From Flavobacterium enshiense DK69 (GTDB lineage: Bacteria; Bacteroidota; Bacteroidia; Flavobacteriales; Flavobacteriaceae): a DNA stretch of 64,000 nt. Positions 44,971-54,599 of this stretch are shown one piece after another (within the stretch, counting starts at the first letter, position 1; every line of letters begins with the position of its first letter). Under the pieces are notes generated by a model. The model ran no database searches, was not told the DNA's origin, and saw only the letters and a program-made list of their open reading frames with translations. The stretch covers positions 1 through 64,000 of the forward strand of contig NZ_AVCS01000016.1 in assembly GCF_000498495.1 (NCBI RefSeq), in the 5' to 3' direction. The position numbers and the translations under genes are program-made.

Positions 44971-45052
44971 TTAATGATTTCGATGCTAACTCCCTCAAAT
45001 AAGAACGCCGCTTCGAGGACCTCAGCCCCGACCTAGCTCGCAAAATGAAAAC

Positions 45053-46525
45053 CTATTTCTTCCCAAAAAGTGATTTCGGCATCACCTCTTTCAGCGGAAT
45101 AATTTTGAACATTTGATTGCCCAATGCAAAAATCACAAAGGCAACAGCCGGTTTGTAGCAAAGCGTAATAAACTTATTTTCAAAATCAGGCAAGAATTTC
45201 CCAACGACAAGAACAACAATCAAAAGTCCCAAAACATAAAGATACTTGCTGCTAAACGGATGCACACCAAACTTTTTGTAATTGAATCCTATTTTAATCA
45301 GGTTATAAACCGTTAATGAAATGGATGTGGCTATAGCTACCCCGGTAATTCCCATTTTGAAGATCAGAAGGAAAATCAGGTTATTTATTATTGTCAGTAA
45401 AGCCAAAGCGATCGTGGTCGTATTGTTGAATTTATAATATTTGGAATTCGTAATGATGTAACCGTTGAATCCGGTGGCTAAATCAAACAAGAGCGCAAAG
45501 CCCAGGATATATACAACCGGAAGACCTTGTGCCAATTCGCTGCCGTTTTTCATCAATCCGAACAAATCTTCAATACCGGACGCGACCAACCCAAACAAAA
45601 CCGCTCCCATGGTAAACAAATACAAGGAAGTTTTATGGTGCAGGGATTTTAAATCGGCCATGTTGTTTTCCTCGATGTACTTTGCAATGATAGGGGCCGA
45701 AATCGTATACACTCCCAGAGCAGGGACAGTAATCATGCGCACCAGATTGGCGGAAGTGTTGTATATGGCCAATTGAGAGAAATCGTCAATAAACTCACCT
45801 ATCATAAAAGCGTCGATATTTAACGCTACAATTGAACCCAAGCTCCCAAAGAACGTGTAAAATGAGTACTGCATCAGTTCCTTCTGGAAATTGTTCTCTT
45901 TTAGGAAGGCGAATGATGTCTTCCCAGTGAATCGGTCCAGACGCTGTACGTAAAAGAACATCCCGACAAGTGCCAGCACGAAAAACAACACTACAATCCA
46001 AATCGCTGTAGCGGCTTCCACTTTCAAAAAGAAATATATGCCAAAAGCAAAAATCAAACCTAATTTCGGGAAAACGTTTTCGAAAATATTGGGAACAACA
46101 ATTCGCTTTTTAATCGAAATAAAACGCGAAAACAGTTGAATCAATGCCAAACACAACATCACCGGAAAAATGTATTCTCCAAAGGCATAAAACTGGGTTT
46201 GTCTGATTTGTTCTATAAAATAAGACAGTCCCCAAAACAAAAGGGCGACAATCACAAAATTCCTGATAATAAACCAAATGGAATACTTCAAAAGATTGTG
46301 CTGGTTTTGCGACTGCTCCATTTTAGGGTAAAAGCGAACATTGGCGTGCATGATTCCAAATGTCACCAGTGGTAAAGCAAGCAAAGCGGTGGGTAAAATG
46401 TATTGTATTTTCCCGGCAAAATCCAAATCATGCGGATATAAGAAAACCGTCGACAGGATACCTATCAACGTACTGAAATAGCCTACGATGCTGTATTTTA
46501 AACTTTGACGCGCGACAACACTCAT
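45053..46525 (-). CDS. Oligosaccharide flippase (Wzx/polysaccharide biosynthesis family)
   Basis: 490 residues with about 12-14 membrane helices, the size and pattern of Wzx/MATE-type flippases that move lipid-linked sugar units across the inner membrane. The start SLKYSIVGYFSTLIGILSTVFLYP is typical, with charged residues R7, K10 and E-x-x-R loops between helices. The C-terminus (KEVMPKSLFGKK) is cytoplasmic. It is followed on the minus strand by nothing else of the same operon and preceded by FkbM and glycosyltransferase genes, which fit a surface polysaccharide or glycan pathway. Confidence 0.85.
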   Translation of the reverse strand: MSVVARQSLKYSIVGYFSTLIGILSTVFLYPHDLDFAGKIQYILPTALLALPLVTFGIMHANVRFYPKMEQSQNQHNLLKYSIWFIIRNFVIVALLFWGLSYFIEQIRQTQFYAFGEYIFPVMLCLALIQLFSRFISIKKRIVVPNIFENVFPKLGLIFAFGIYFFLKVEAATAIWIVVLFFVLALVGMFFYVQRLDRFTGKTSFAFLKENNFQKELMQYSFYTFFGSLGSIVALNIDAFMIGEFIDDFSQLAIYNTSANLVRMITVPALGVYTISAPIIAKYIEENNMADLKSLHHKTSLYLFTMGAVLFGLVASGIEDLFGLMKNGSELAQGLPVVYILGFALLFDLATGFNGYIITNSKYYKFNNTTTIALALLTIINNLIFLLIFKMGITGVAIATSISLTVYNLIKIGFNYKKFGVHPFSSKYLYVLGLLIVVLVVGKFLPDFENKFITLCYKPAVAFVIFALGNQMFKIIPLKEVMPKSLFGKK

Positions 46526-46608
46526 GTTACGAAAATTCCATTTTTAAATTACCCTAGAAGTCCTAAAGTCTTTAAAAGATCAGTTTTATTAGATACAATA
46601 TTAAACTT

Positions 46609-46672
46609 ATCCCTTTTCTCTTCTCCCTTATCACTTATCCCTTTTCCCTCTTCACTCTTGATTCTTCACTCA
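46609..46672. repeat. Polypyrimidine/polypurine imperfect repeat
   Basis: The plus strand is nearly all C and T: CCCTTTTCTCTTCTCCCTTA, TCACTTATCCCTTTTCCCTC and TTCACTC units. On the minus strand it reads as GAGTGAAGA and GGGATAAG units. It lies between the FkbM gene and the flippase gene and may form unusual DNA structure. Confidence 0.6.
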
Positions 46673-47434
46673 ATTCGGAATAAAAATAAAATTATTAATA
46701 TATCGGTTAAAATCGTTCAGGTATTCGTCTTTCTGGAAATCGGCCATTTGTTTGTAATCAAACGGAACGGTTTTCAGGGTTTTTCTATCGAAGTAAAACA
46801 CTTCATAACCAAAACCTTTTATGTACTCAAAAATTTCGTGTATTGGATAATGGGCGTGGCGCAATTCAATTTCTATGATAAAAATCGGTTTGATGGTTTT
46901 CAGGATATTTTCGCAACCTTTTACCGAATCAAATTCATGACCTTCCACATCGATTTTCACTACATCGATTTTCGAAAGGTTTTTCTCCTTTGCAAATCCA
47001 TCCAAAGTCACCATTTGAATTTCGACTTTCTCCACATCCTCTCCCATCGCTTCCAACGAGGCACGCGTATCCTGCAGCCCATTACCTTTTTTCGGAATGT
47101 TCAAGACAGCTGTTCCTGATTTTGACGAAACGGCAAACGGATAAATCTCTGCTTTCGTAAATAATGGTTTGATGTAATTCACCAGGCTTTTGTTGGGTTC
47201 AAAACCGATTACTCTCCCGTTCGCAACCACCTTTTCTGCCTGATACAGATAAATCCCTTTGTTGGTTCCGATATCGATAAACACCGAATCCGATTTCAGG
47301 ATTTGCTGTATGTACAACAACTCGGGTTCGCATTTGTAATTCCCGGTTGTCAAAGAATCCAATGTTTTGTAATAACGCTTTTTGTATAACGACGGCCAGA
47401 ACTGATAGGCCAGATTGATTAAGAGTTTCAGCAT
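46670..47434 (-). CDS. FkbM-family methyltransferase
   Basis: 254 residues. The SAM-binding start is SVFIDIGTNKGIYLYQAEK, followed by GRVIGFEPNKSLVNYI, then KIDVVKIDVEGHEFDSVKG, the FkbM signature IDVEGxExxVLxG. No membrane segment. In polysaccharide clusters FkbM enzymes usually O-methylate sugars. Four bases downstream of the glycosyltransferase (47438), so they are one transcription unit with the flippase further on. Confidence 0.9.
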   Translation of the reverse strand: MLKLLINLAYQFWPSLYKKRYYKTLDSLTTGNYKCEPELLYIQQILKSDSVFIDIGTNKGIYLYQAEKVVANGRVIGFEPNKSLVNYIKPLFTKAEIYPFAVSSKSGTAVLNIPKKGNGLQDTRASLEAMGEDVEKVEIQMVTLDGFAKEKNLSKIDVVKIDVEGHEFDSVKGCENILKTIKPIFIIEIELRHAHYPIHEIFEYIKGFGYEVFYFDRKTLKTVPFDYKQMADFQKDEYLNDFNRYINNFIFIPN

Positions 47435-47437
47435 TTT

Positions 47438-48571
47438 CTATGAGTTTGCCAATTGCAACAATTGGTTTTCGAGATTATTTTTTACACTTTCAAAAGTATA
47501 TTGCTCCAAATACGGTTGCAATTTTTCGTATTCCGATGAAAGTTGTGCAATAGTAAGGTTGTTTAAAATGGTTTCCAAATCCGACGCATTTTTATAGTAC
47601 AGATTGTGCCAGTTCATTTTTGGATATGACGTTGGAAATAAACCTATTTTTCCGTTGTAAATGCAATCACCTTCGCTGCCACTGACTTTGGTTTTTCCAT
47701 AAACCTCATCCACCCAATAAAACGACGTTTCGCTTTTAATCGGACACAGCAACAAATGGGCTTTAGCAACCGTTCTGCTGTATTCTTCCCACGGAATAAA
47801 CTGATTATAATGGGTAATGGCAATAGCAGCATCGCATTGCTTCTGTAAGGATTCAAGCTGCCCTAACACGATATCGTTTTCAGGTTTTCCCAAAAAAGTA
47901 AAATGAAGTTTTGATTTCGGATGAAGTTTTGGCAATACCGAAAGTAACATCGTAAAATCTTTGCGTTTGTTGGAAACATTGCCGGGCATTACAATATTGA
48001 TGGTGTCCGATGACGGAAGAGTGCTTGACTGACAGTAATTCATCTGAACGACTTGAGTTCGGTCTGCATACCTGCTTTTTCCAGCAACCTCATCCTGCAG
48101 ACTTTTCGACAAAACTCCGAATCGGTATGCTTTCAAAATCAGTTTTCGGTTTGAACCGACATTTTCTTTAAGGTACAACTTCAGAAAATACGTCAACCGC
48201 TCTTTTTCACCAAAAATATTCCGTATTGAAATCCCTTTAAAAAAAAGACTGAAGTTGAGATTATGCAGCAAACACAGCGTAGGCTTTTGTTCAAAAACCG
48301 CTTTATATTGTTCGAAATTGCGATGAAAGGTATTTACAACTACTGCATCAAAATTGCGCACAGGAATTTCCAAAACCGATTTCACAACGGTGATTAATTC
48401 CTTAGGAATACTGCTGAGTTTGTGCAGCACTTTTTCGTGGACAAAAAACTCAAATTCAATTTGACTCATCTCCTTCAACAATAAGTACCACTGCTCCAGC
48501 AAGGCTGAATGGGTTTCCATTTCGATAAAGGCGAATCGTTTCTTTTCCACTGAACAATTTTCTAATCCCAC
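47438..48571 (-). CDS. Glycosyltransferase (GT-B fold, GT4-like)
   Basis: 377 residues. It has a GT-B shape: an N-terminal half with VEKKRFAFIEMETHSALLEQW and a hinge, then NIVMPGNVSNKRKDF (a nucleotide-sugar-binding loop of the GT4 type), LHFTFLGKPENDIVL and a C-terminal EVYGKTKVSGSEGDCIYNGK with the E-x7-E-like motif. No membrane segment. The N-terminal part is more divergent than usual. It heads the minus-strand unit and is divergent from the GT2 gene. Confidence 0.7.
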   Translation of the reverse strand: MGLENCSVEKKRFAFIEMETHSALLEQWYLLLKEMSQIEFEFFVHEKVLHKLSSIPKELITVVKSVLEIPVRNFDAVVVNTFHRNFEQYKAVFEQKPTLCLLHNLNFSLFFKGISIRNIFGEKERLTYFLKLYLKENVGSNRKLILKAYRFGVLSKSLQDEVAGKSRYADRTQVVQMNYCQSSTLPSSDTINIVMPGNVSNKRKDFTMLLSVLPKLHPKSKLHFTFLGKPENDIVLGQLESLQKQCDAAIAITHYNQFIPWEEYSRTVAKAHLLLCPIKSETSFYWVDEVYGKTKVSGSEGDCIYNGKIGLFPTSYPKMNWHNLYYKNASDLETILNNLTIAQLSSEYEKLQPYLEQYTFESVKNNLENQLLQLANS

Positions 48572-48641
48572 AAAAATAAAGATATTTCCTCTTTAAATTT
48601 GATTATTCAAAGGAAACAAGTTACTCAACATAAAATTTATG

Positions 48642-48649
48642 TACGTTTG
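48642..48649 (+). promoter_or_regulatory. TAnnTTTG -7 box for the GT2 gene
   Basis: TACGTTTG, 20 bases before the ATG at 48670. A TTA at 48621-48623 sits 18 bases upstream and might be a weak -33 element. Confidence 0.45.
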
Positions 48650-48669
48650 TATATTCCTTTGGTACAATT

Positions 48670-49518
48670 ATGAGATATTACATTGTAATTCCTTCGCATA
48701 ACGAAGAAAAATTCATGGCGCTGACACTTGAATCGTTGGTAAAGCAAACCGTATTACCTTCAAAAGTGGTGGTCGTAAATGATAATTCGACGGATCGGAC
48801 TGCCGAAATAGTTCAGGCTTTCGCCGAAGAACATTCGTGGATTTCATTGGTAAACAAAACCTCGGAGGCGATTCATTTACCGGGAAGCAAGGTGATTCAG
48901 GCCTTTCAGAAGGGATTTGAAACCGTCGACCAAAACTACGACCTCATCGTTAAGGCCGACGCCGATTTGATTTTTCCCGAAAACTATTTTGAAACGATTA
49001 TCAAACATTTTGAAAGCGATGAACAAATCGGAATGGCGGGCGGATTTGCCTACATCGAGAAAAACGGCGATTGGATTTTAGAAAGTCTGACAGACAAAGA
49101 CCACATCCGAGGCGCTTTCAAAGCCTACCGAAAAAACTGTTTTGAAAAGATTGGTGGACTCAAACCGGCCATGGGTTGGGACACCGTGGACGAACTGCTG
49201 TGTAAATTCTACAACTGGAAAGTGATTACCGACGAATCCCTGAAAGTAAAACACCTGAAACCCACCGGAGCAAACTACAACCAAGCCTCCCGCTACAAAC
49301 AGGGCGAAGCATTCTATACTTTAGGCTACGGCTTTTTCATAACGTCAATTGCTTCCCTAAAACTGGCGATGCGCAAAGGGAAACCGCTTTTGTTTTTGGA
49401 TTACATCAAAGGGTTCTGGAAGGCAAAATCGGAGAACAAAACCATGTTGGTTACACCGGAACAGGCAAAATTTGTGCGTAGCTATCGCTGGAAAAAAATG
49501 AAAGAAAAGCTGTTTTAA
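48670..49518 (+). CDS. Family 2 glycosyltransferase
   Basis: 282 residues, GT-A fold. YIVIPSHNEEKFMALTLESL and VVVNDNSTDRTAEIVQAF form the nucleotide-binding part, VKADADLIFPENYF contains the DxD-like metal motif (ADAD), and GWDTVDELLCKFYNWKV carries the acceptor-side ED-like motif. The C-terminal tail is basic (KAKSENKTML, RSYRWKKMKEKLF), with one hydrophobic patch (YGFFITSIASLKLA), suggesting peripheral membrane association. Divergent from the other glycosyltransferase. Confidence 0.9.
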   Translation: MRYYIVIPSHNEEKFMALTLESLVKQTVLPSKVVVVNDNSTDRTAEIVQAFAEEHSWISLVNKTSEAIHLPGSKVIQAFQKGFETVDQNYDLIVKADADLIFPENYFETIIKHFESDEQIGMAGGFAYIEKNGDWILESLTDKDHIRGAFKAYRKNCFEKIGGLKPAMGWDTVDELLCKFYNWKVITDESLKVKHLKPTGANYNQASRYKQGEAFYTLGYGFFITSIASLKLAMRKGKPLLFLDYIKGFWKAKSENKTMLVTPEQAKFVRSYRWKKMKEKLF

Positions 49519-49570
49519 CAAAACACCTTGTTCCATCAAGTATTTATTCTTTACAGATTTAGAGAAATAA

Positions 49571-49600
49571 AAAAAGCCTCATTTGTATGAGGCTTTTTCT
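49571..49600. terminator. Bidirectional terminator
   Basis: AAAAAGCCTC / GAGGCTTTTT stem (49571-49580 and 49589-49598) with an 8-base loop. It lies between the convergent GT2 gene (plus) and the delta-60 T9SS gene (minus). Confidence 0.9.
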
Positions 49601-49603
49601 TTG

Positions 49604-52600
49604 CTATTTCTTTATGAATTTCGTGTTAGAAGTTCCTTTATCGGAATTTATTTTTACAAAATAATTCCCTGACGCTAAATTTGAAACGTCTATTGTTGAT
49701 GTGTTTTTCGCATTCGGAATCACCATCATTAATTGCCCCATGACATTATAAATATGAATCGAAGTAATTTCAATATCTTCTTTCTTGCTAATATTTAAAA
49801 CATCGCTCACTGGATTAGGATACAGACTTAAGTAATTCGCAAATGAAAAGTCCTGATTACTCAACGATTGAATGGTTGTTGCATACGTATTTGTGACAAT
49901 CGGATAATTGTAATCAAAGTAAATGCTTGCTCCATTGCTAAAAGTATCTCCGGAAACCAATGTAGATTTCGTTTTAATTTTGAAAGCTACATAACCATCA
50001 TTGGTTGCATCTGCAAAAGGGAGATTGATGTTTTCAAACACAAATTCTACTTTATTACCTTCTGATATTTTAGTGGTAAACAAATGACTCCCATTAATCG
50101 GAATCAATGTATTAATATCAAACTTATTTGTGTCAATATAATCCCTAACGGTGATGTTTTGAGCCGGATACGTTCCCGTATTTTCAAAGCGAATCACATA
50201 ATGAACGTACCCGCCTACTTTATCAAGACCCACTATATTTCCTTGCAAACAGGTTTTGTCATTTGGATCGTATGAGTTTACAACGGTTTGGTTTAAAGCA
50301 AAAGTGTTATCGTTCGGTGTCTCGTCTGTCAGCACAGATGTGACATTAGCTGTGTAATTTAAAATACTGCCTCCGTTTAATGGCGGTGTTTCCGTTGGGG
50401 TGTTCAAATTCAAAGTTAGAACAATCTCCCTCGTTTCATTAAGATTCAAGTTAGCAAAATTCCAAGACAATGTATTGACAGTTTGACTTGAAGCAACTGG
50501 AGTCGATAATACTACATCTAAAACCGCATCGTTAAAAGTTAAATTTATTGTACCTGACTGAACCTGGTTACCTTTGTTTTTATAAATCAATTTATATTTC
50601 GCATCGAAGCCTGGTCTTGCTGGCGTTATTGGCAATAATGCCACTTCAAGATCCGGATGATTACCGTTTGGAGTGACACAGAAATCCTGTACCAACGAAC
50701 TTGTTTGTGTTGGAAAATCAACAGTTACGCTGGATGGACTTACTGTAAAATAGGCTGGGTTTTCTAAAATTGGGGTAATAACAGTTATCCCATTTTTCAC
50801 CCCAAATTTAAAATCTCCATTCGAGTTTGCATAATAATCAAAATCAGATGCAGGCGAATCTACCGCCAATTTTAAGTTAGAAAAATTCACATCATTTATA
50901 TCACATCCATTTACATTCAAATCCAATCTGTTTTTCCCTTGAACAGCATTAAATTCTTCCCCAAGTAATCGTACAATGCCAGTAACAGAAACACCGTTAT
51001 ACTTTTTAAAAGATCCTGACAAAATAATCTTCCCATCATTTTGAAGGAGTACTTGACAGCCATTGTCCAATGTAGAAGTCATAAATGAAGCATCGTTGCT
51101 TCCATTACTATTTAATCTTTTAAGAATTTTTTGGTTACCGTTTAAATCTGCTGACAAAATTACTTTACCATCTGGCTGCAAAGCAAAATCCCAAATAAAA
51201 CTAGAATATCCACTCATTGGCAGCATGGTAAATGAAGTATCCAAAACACCATTTGAATTGTATTTCTCTAATATGTCATTATTATTCACTCTCTTTAAAA
51301 GAAAATACTTCCCATCTGATAATACTTTTAACCAAGACCGTATACCACTAATCTGGACTGGAGCAAAAGTAACATCTAGCGTACCGTCACTATTAATCCT
51401 CCTTAATTTGCTATTATTATTCAAATTTGTTAATACTAAAATTTTACCATCACTTAAAAGAGCATATCCTGTAATAATCTCTCCCGAAACAGCTGCAGCT
51501 AAATTATTATTAAAAGCCAAATCATTTGCTCCATTTGAGGTCATACGCATGAGATTACGAATTGGTAATACCTGCCCATTGTAATATCGAAAATCTCCAG
51601 AAACTAAAAGTTTACCATCATTTTGTAGACATACCCCAACTGAACTAGGACTAGTGTATGCTGCATCATAATCAAATCCTGAACCGGTTGAGAAAGTCGT
51701 ATCTTTTGATCCGTCAGCATTCAATTTGACAATTTGTTGAATCAGTTGGTTATTAAAATAAAAAGTGCGTCCTGTCAAATAAACTTTATTATTGGAATCG
51801 ACAGCAACAGAATAAGCATTATCACTATACATCGTGCTTTCTAACCCTGTTTGCCCTCCAAAATTGAAAGTTGTATCTAACTCTCCATTCGTATTTAACC
51901 GAAGCAGCCAATATCTTTTAGTACCATTATACATCGTAAAATCACCCAACAATAGAAGTTTACCATCCGATTGCATTGTTATTGATGAAACAAAACCGTT
52001 CAACCCTTTAGTAATGTTACGAATTGCAGTGTCAATTGTTCCGTCGCTATTGAGTTTCATGTATCCGTCTACTGCATTTCCATTATAGACTCCAAAATCA
52101 CCCAACACATTTATTTTATCATTGAAAATAAATGAAAAATACTTCATAGCCGAATTGTCACCCCCAAAACCATTACCTACATTAAATGTATTATCGACAC
52201 TTCCATCAGGATTAACCCTTACAACACCACGTTTATTTATTCCATTATACTGGTTAAAGGGACCAAATAAAACTATTTTATTGTCCGCCTGAACAACAAA
52301 ACTCTTAACACTACTGGACTCAAACATTCCATTACTAACATTTCCTACAAAAGTATTATCTACCGTTCCGTCTTGATTAATTTTCGCTAACCCTTTTTTA
52401 GAAACTCCATTAAGCGTTGTAAAATCACCTGCAATTAATAATTTCCCATCGCTTAATAATTCAGCATCATTTAAAGGCGCCATACCATCCACAATAACAC
52501 TTGCAAACGCATCATCATTTGATCCATTTGCCTGCAACAACCGATATCTACGAGCATTATATAAACTATTATCCTGTAGGTTAAGTAGTATTTTACCATT

Positions 52601-53206
52601 ACTCAATACAAAAAAGGCCATCACATACTCTGTACTAGGTATATTTAGTACAAAAGAGTTATCAACGGAGCCATTAGAGTTTAATCTAAACAATAATCCA
52701 ACTGCAATTCCATTAAAGTTACTATTGAAGTAATTTCCTTTTAAAAAAATTTTTCCATCCGAAAGCAAATCAACCCCTACTATGGAGGTCCCGTTGTATC
52801 CGGTCCCTCCCGAATTAAAACTTGTATCAATACTTCCGTCACCATTTAATCTTATCACGTTATCAACATCCTGACCATTATAAGTAGTGAAATCACCAAC
52901 GACAATCACTTTCCCATCTGACTGTATTTCATAATCATTTATGACACCGTTGAATCCTGAGCCAGTAGAAAAAGTATTATCATAGGTATTACCCTGAATC
53001 CTAAATAACCTATCATCAACACCTTGTAATTGGAGAAGTAATTTCCCATCTGGAAATTGTTTTGCATTTTTCACATTTTTTTCAACATAGAAATTATTAT
53101 AAGGTAGATTAACTAGGTTAAAACTAGGATCGATGTCTGTAGCATTTTGAGAATAGCCAACAAAAACAATCAACAACAATAAAAGAAAGTATATTTTTTT
53201 CATCAT
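49604..53206 (-). CDS. Large T9SS-sorted protein with delta-60 repeats and DUF11-like domain
   Basis: 1200 residues, signal peptide (YFLLLLLIVFVGYS). Residues about 50-780 consist of some 15 repeats of the delta-60 type (LSDGKILL-G-F, RxNxxGxxDxxF), expected to form beta-propellers. About 850-1000 contains a DUF11/CARDB-like domain (KYKLIYKNKGNQVQSGTINL). About 1010-1110 carries the PNDKTCLQGNIV and HYVIRFENTGTYPAQN segment common in flavobacterial surface proteins. The final 75 residues are a type A sorting domain (LSLYPNPVSDVLNISKK). Probably an adhesin or surface-layer protein; no catalytic motif found. Confidence 0.92.
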   Translation of the reverse strand: MMKKIYFLLLLLIVFVGYSQNATDIDPSFNLVNLPYNNFYVEKNVKNAKQFPDGKLLLQLQGVDDRLFRIQGNTYDNTFSTGSGFNGVINDYEIQSDGKVIVVGDFTTYNGQDVDNVIRLNGDGSIDTSFNSGGTGYNGTSIVGVDLLSDGKIFLKGNYFNSNFNGIAVGLLFRLNSNGSVDNSFVLNIPSTEYVMAFFVLSNGKILLNLQDNSLYNARRYRLLQANGSNDDAFASVIVDGMAPLNDAELLSDGKLLIAGDFTTLNGVSKKGLAKINQDGTVDNTFVGNVSNGMFESSSVKSFVVQADNKIVLFGPFNQYNGINKRGVVRVNPDGSVDNTFNVGNGFGGDNSAMKYFSFIFNDKINVLGDFGVYNGNAVDGYMKLNSDGTIDTAIRNITKGLNGFVSSITMQSDGKLLLLGDFTMYNGTKRYWLLRLNTNGELDTTFNFGGQTGLESTMYSDNAYSVAVDSNNKVYLTGRTFYFNNQLIQQIVKLNADGSKDTTFSTGSGFDYDAAYTSPSSVGVCLQNDGKLLVSGDFRYYNGQVLPIRNLMRMTSNGANDLAFNNNLAAAVSGEIITGYALLSDGKILVLTNLNNNSKLRRINSDGTLDVTFAPVQISGIRSWLKVLSDGKYFLLKRVNNNDILEKYNSNGVLDTSFTMLPMSGYSSFIWDFALQPDGKVILSADLNGNQKILKRLNSNGSNDASFMTSTLDNGCQVLLQNDGKIILSGSFKKYNGVSVTGIVRLLGEEFNAVQGKNRLDLNVNGCDINDVNFSNLKLAVDSPASDFDYYANSNGDFKFGVKNGITVITPILENPAYFTVSPSSVTVDFPTQTSSLVQDFCVTPNGNHPDLEVALLPITPARPGFDAKYKLIYKNKGNQVQSGTINLTFNDAVLDVVLSTPVASSQTVNTLSWNFANLNLNETREIVLTLNLNTPTETPPLNGGSILNYTANVTSVLTDETPNDNTFALNQTVVNSYDPNDKTCLQGNIVGLDKVGGYVHYVIRFENTGTYPAQNITVRDYIDTNKFDINTLIPINGSHLFTTKISEGNKVEFVFENINLPFADATNDGYVAFKIKTKSTLVSGDTFSNGASIYFDYNYPIVTNTYATTIQSLSNQDFSFANYLSLYPNPVSDVLNISKKEDIEITSIHIYNVMGQLMMVIPNAKNTSTIDVSNLASGNYFVKINSDKGTSNTKFIKK

Positions 53207-53222
53207 AAAAACATTTTTGTGA

Positions 53223-53230
53223 CAAAAATA
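53223..53230 (-). promoter_or_regulatory. TAnnTTTG -7 box for the delta-60 gene
   Basis: TATTTTTG on the minus strand, 17 bases before the ATG. No well-spaced TTG was found. Confidence 0.35.
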
Positions 53231-53310
53231 ATATTTTCAAACCTGTTATTGTTATTTTTTCACAAATAAATACTTACAAATAAAAATGAACTAGTTCGAT
53301 ATCAACAAAA

Positions 53311-53335
53311 AAAACCAACATAAAGTTGGTTTTTT
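53311..53335 (-). terminator. Terminator of the histidine kinase gene
   Basis: AAAACCAAC / GTTGGTTTT hairpin with a 5-base loop. On the minus strand it ends in GGTTTTTTTTG, 23 bases after the kinase stop. Confidence 0.7.
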
Positions 53336-53357
53336 ATCTGATACTATATTAAACTAT

Positions 53358-54599
53358 TTAATTCAAAAAAGCCAAAGCAATGTATTTATCTACAACTGCT
53401 TTAAATTCTTCTTTATTAACCGGTTTTGAAAGATAACCATTGAAAGCCTTGCGGTAATTCTCTTTATCATCATTCTGTAAATAGGCCGATTGCGCTATGA
53501 TTGGAATTTCCGGTGACTCATTTTTAATGAGTTGGGCAGCGGTATATCCATCAACTTGCGGCATGCGAAGATCCATTAAAATCAAATTGATATCTGGGTT
53601 GTTTTTGTATATTTCATATGCTTCTTCTCCGTTTTTAGCTCTTATAATCTCCACATCACCTTTTTCCAACAATTTTTTCAAAAGCATATAACTGATTTCC
53701 TCATCTTCGGCAACTAACACTTTAATTGTTTTTTTGGACGCGGTTGCTTCTGTTTCTGCTAATGCTGGTTCATATGGAACTTTGAAATAAAATTCGGTTC
53801 CTGCTCCAAGTTCTGATTCTATTTCCAGATTTCCACCCAATAAATCAACGTAGTGTTTCACCATAAAAAGACCTAAGCCCACATTATTGCCATCATCAGT
53901 AACTTTTTCGAGAGTATACTGCGATGCCAATTGTTTTTCAATCGCCCTTTTATCGAAACCAACACCACTGTCTTTCACGTAAAATTTAATTTCATTATTT
54001 ACCAATCGGTAGCCCATTTCTATAAAACCCTTGTTTGTATATTTCAATGCGTTACTAAGCAGACTGGTAAAAATCTGATTGATCTTAACTCCATCTGTCA
54101 TAACTAAATCGTCCTTATCCACCAAACCTTTTCCAGATCTGAAATTCAATCCTTTATACAAAACCCTGCCAACAAATTTGACTTTCAATTCGTCCAGCAA
54201 TGCATTTAAAGAGACCTTTTGCTTGTTAACGGTTTCTTTTTGGGATTCGAAAGAATTATAATTAAGAAATTCCGAAAAAACTTCTTCCAATTCACTCGAA
54301 CAATTAGCTATGATTTCAGCGAAATTATTTCTTTCTTCTAAATCTAATTTAGTTGTACTCAATAAATTGGAGAGACCAACAATGGTATTTAAAGGTGTTT
54401 TGATCCGATGTAAAACAGATTCAATCAGCTCGGTTTTCAATGATTTACCTCCAACCGATTCCCCGCTTTCCAAATTATCCGAAACAACTTTAACTCCCTT
54501 ATAGGTTTCACTCAACACCAAAGACAAACTTGCCAACTGATCGCGCAACGCATTCACTTGGCCTTCTAACTCTTCATAAGATGGTTTATTTGCATTCAT
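53358..54599 (-). CDS. Soluble hybrid histidine kinase with receiver domain
   Basis: 413 residues without a membrane segment or recognisable sensor. A short coiled-coil start (YEELEGQVNALRDQLASL) is followed by the HisKA box with H64 in LHRIKTPLNTIVG, a catalytic domain with N183 (LLSNALKYTNKG), KDSGVGFDKR and NNVGLGLFMVKHYVDLLGG, and then a receiver domain with the phospho-Asp D343 (LILMDLRMPQVDG) and K392 near the end (YLSKPVNKEEF). The missing sensor domain suggests that input comes through a partner protein. No partner gene is adjacent. Confidence 0.93.
   Translation of the reverse strand: MNANKPSYEELEGQVNALRDQLASLSLVLSETYKGVKVVSDNLESGESVGGKSLKTELIESVLHRIKTPLNTIVGLSNLLSTTKLDLEERNNFAEIIANCSSELEEVFSEFLNYNSFESQKETVNKQKVSLNALLDELKVKFVGRVLYKGLNFRSGKGLVDKDDLVMTDGVKINQIFTSLLSNALKYTNKGFIEMGYRLVNNEIKFYVKDSGVGFDKRAIEKQLASQYTLEKVTDDGNNVGLGLFMVKHYVDLLGGNLEIESELGAGTEFYFKVPYEPALAETEATASKKTIKVLVAEDEEISYMLLKKLLEKGDVEIIRAKNGEEAYEIYKNNPDINLILMDLRMPQVDGYTAAQLIKNESPEIPIIAQSAYLQNDDKENYRKAFNGYLSKPVNKEEFKAVVDKYIALAFLN

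Noticed and set aside
46505..47119. A 204-residue plus-strand open frame over the FkbM gene
   Set aside because: It is antisense to a gene with the complete FkbM signature, has no domain, and its Phe/Ile-rich composition fits a reverse-complement shadow.
51063..51584. A 173-residue plus-strand open frame over the delta-60 protein
   Set aside because: Antisense shadow of the repeats; other repeats give similar shorter antisense frames.
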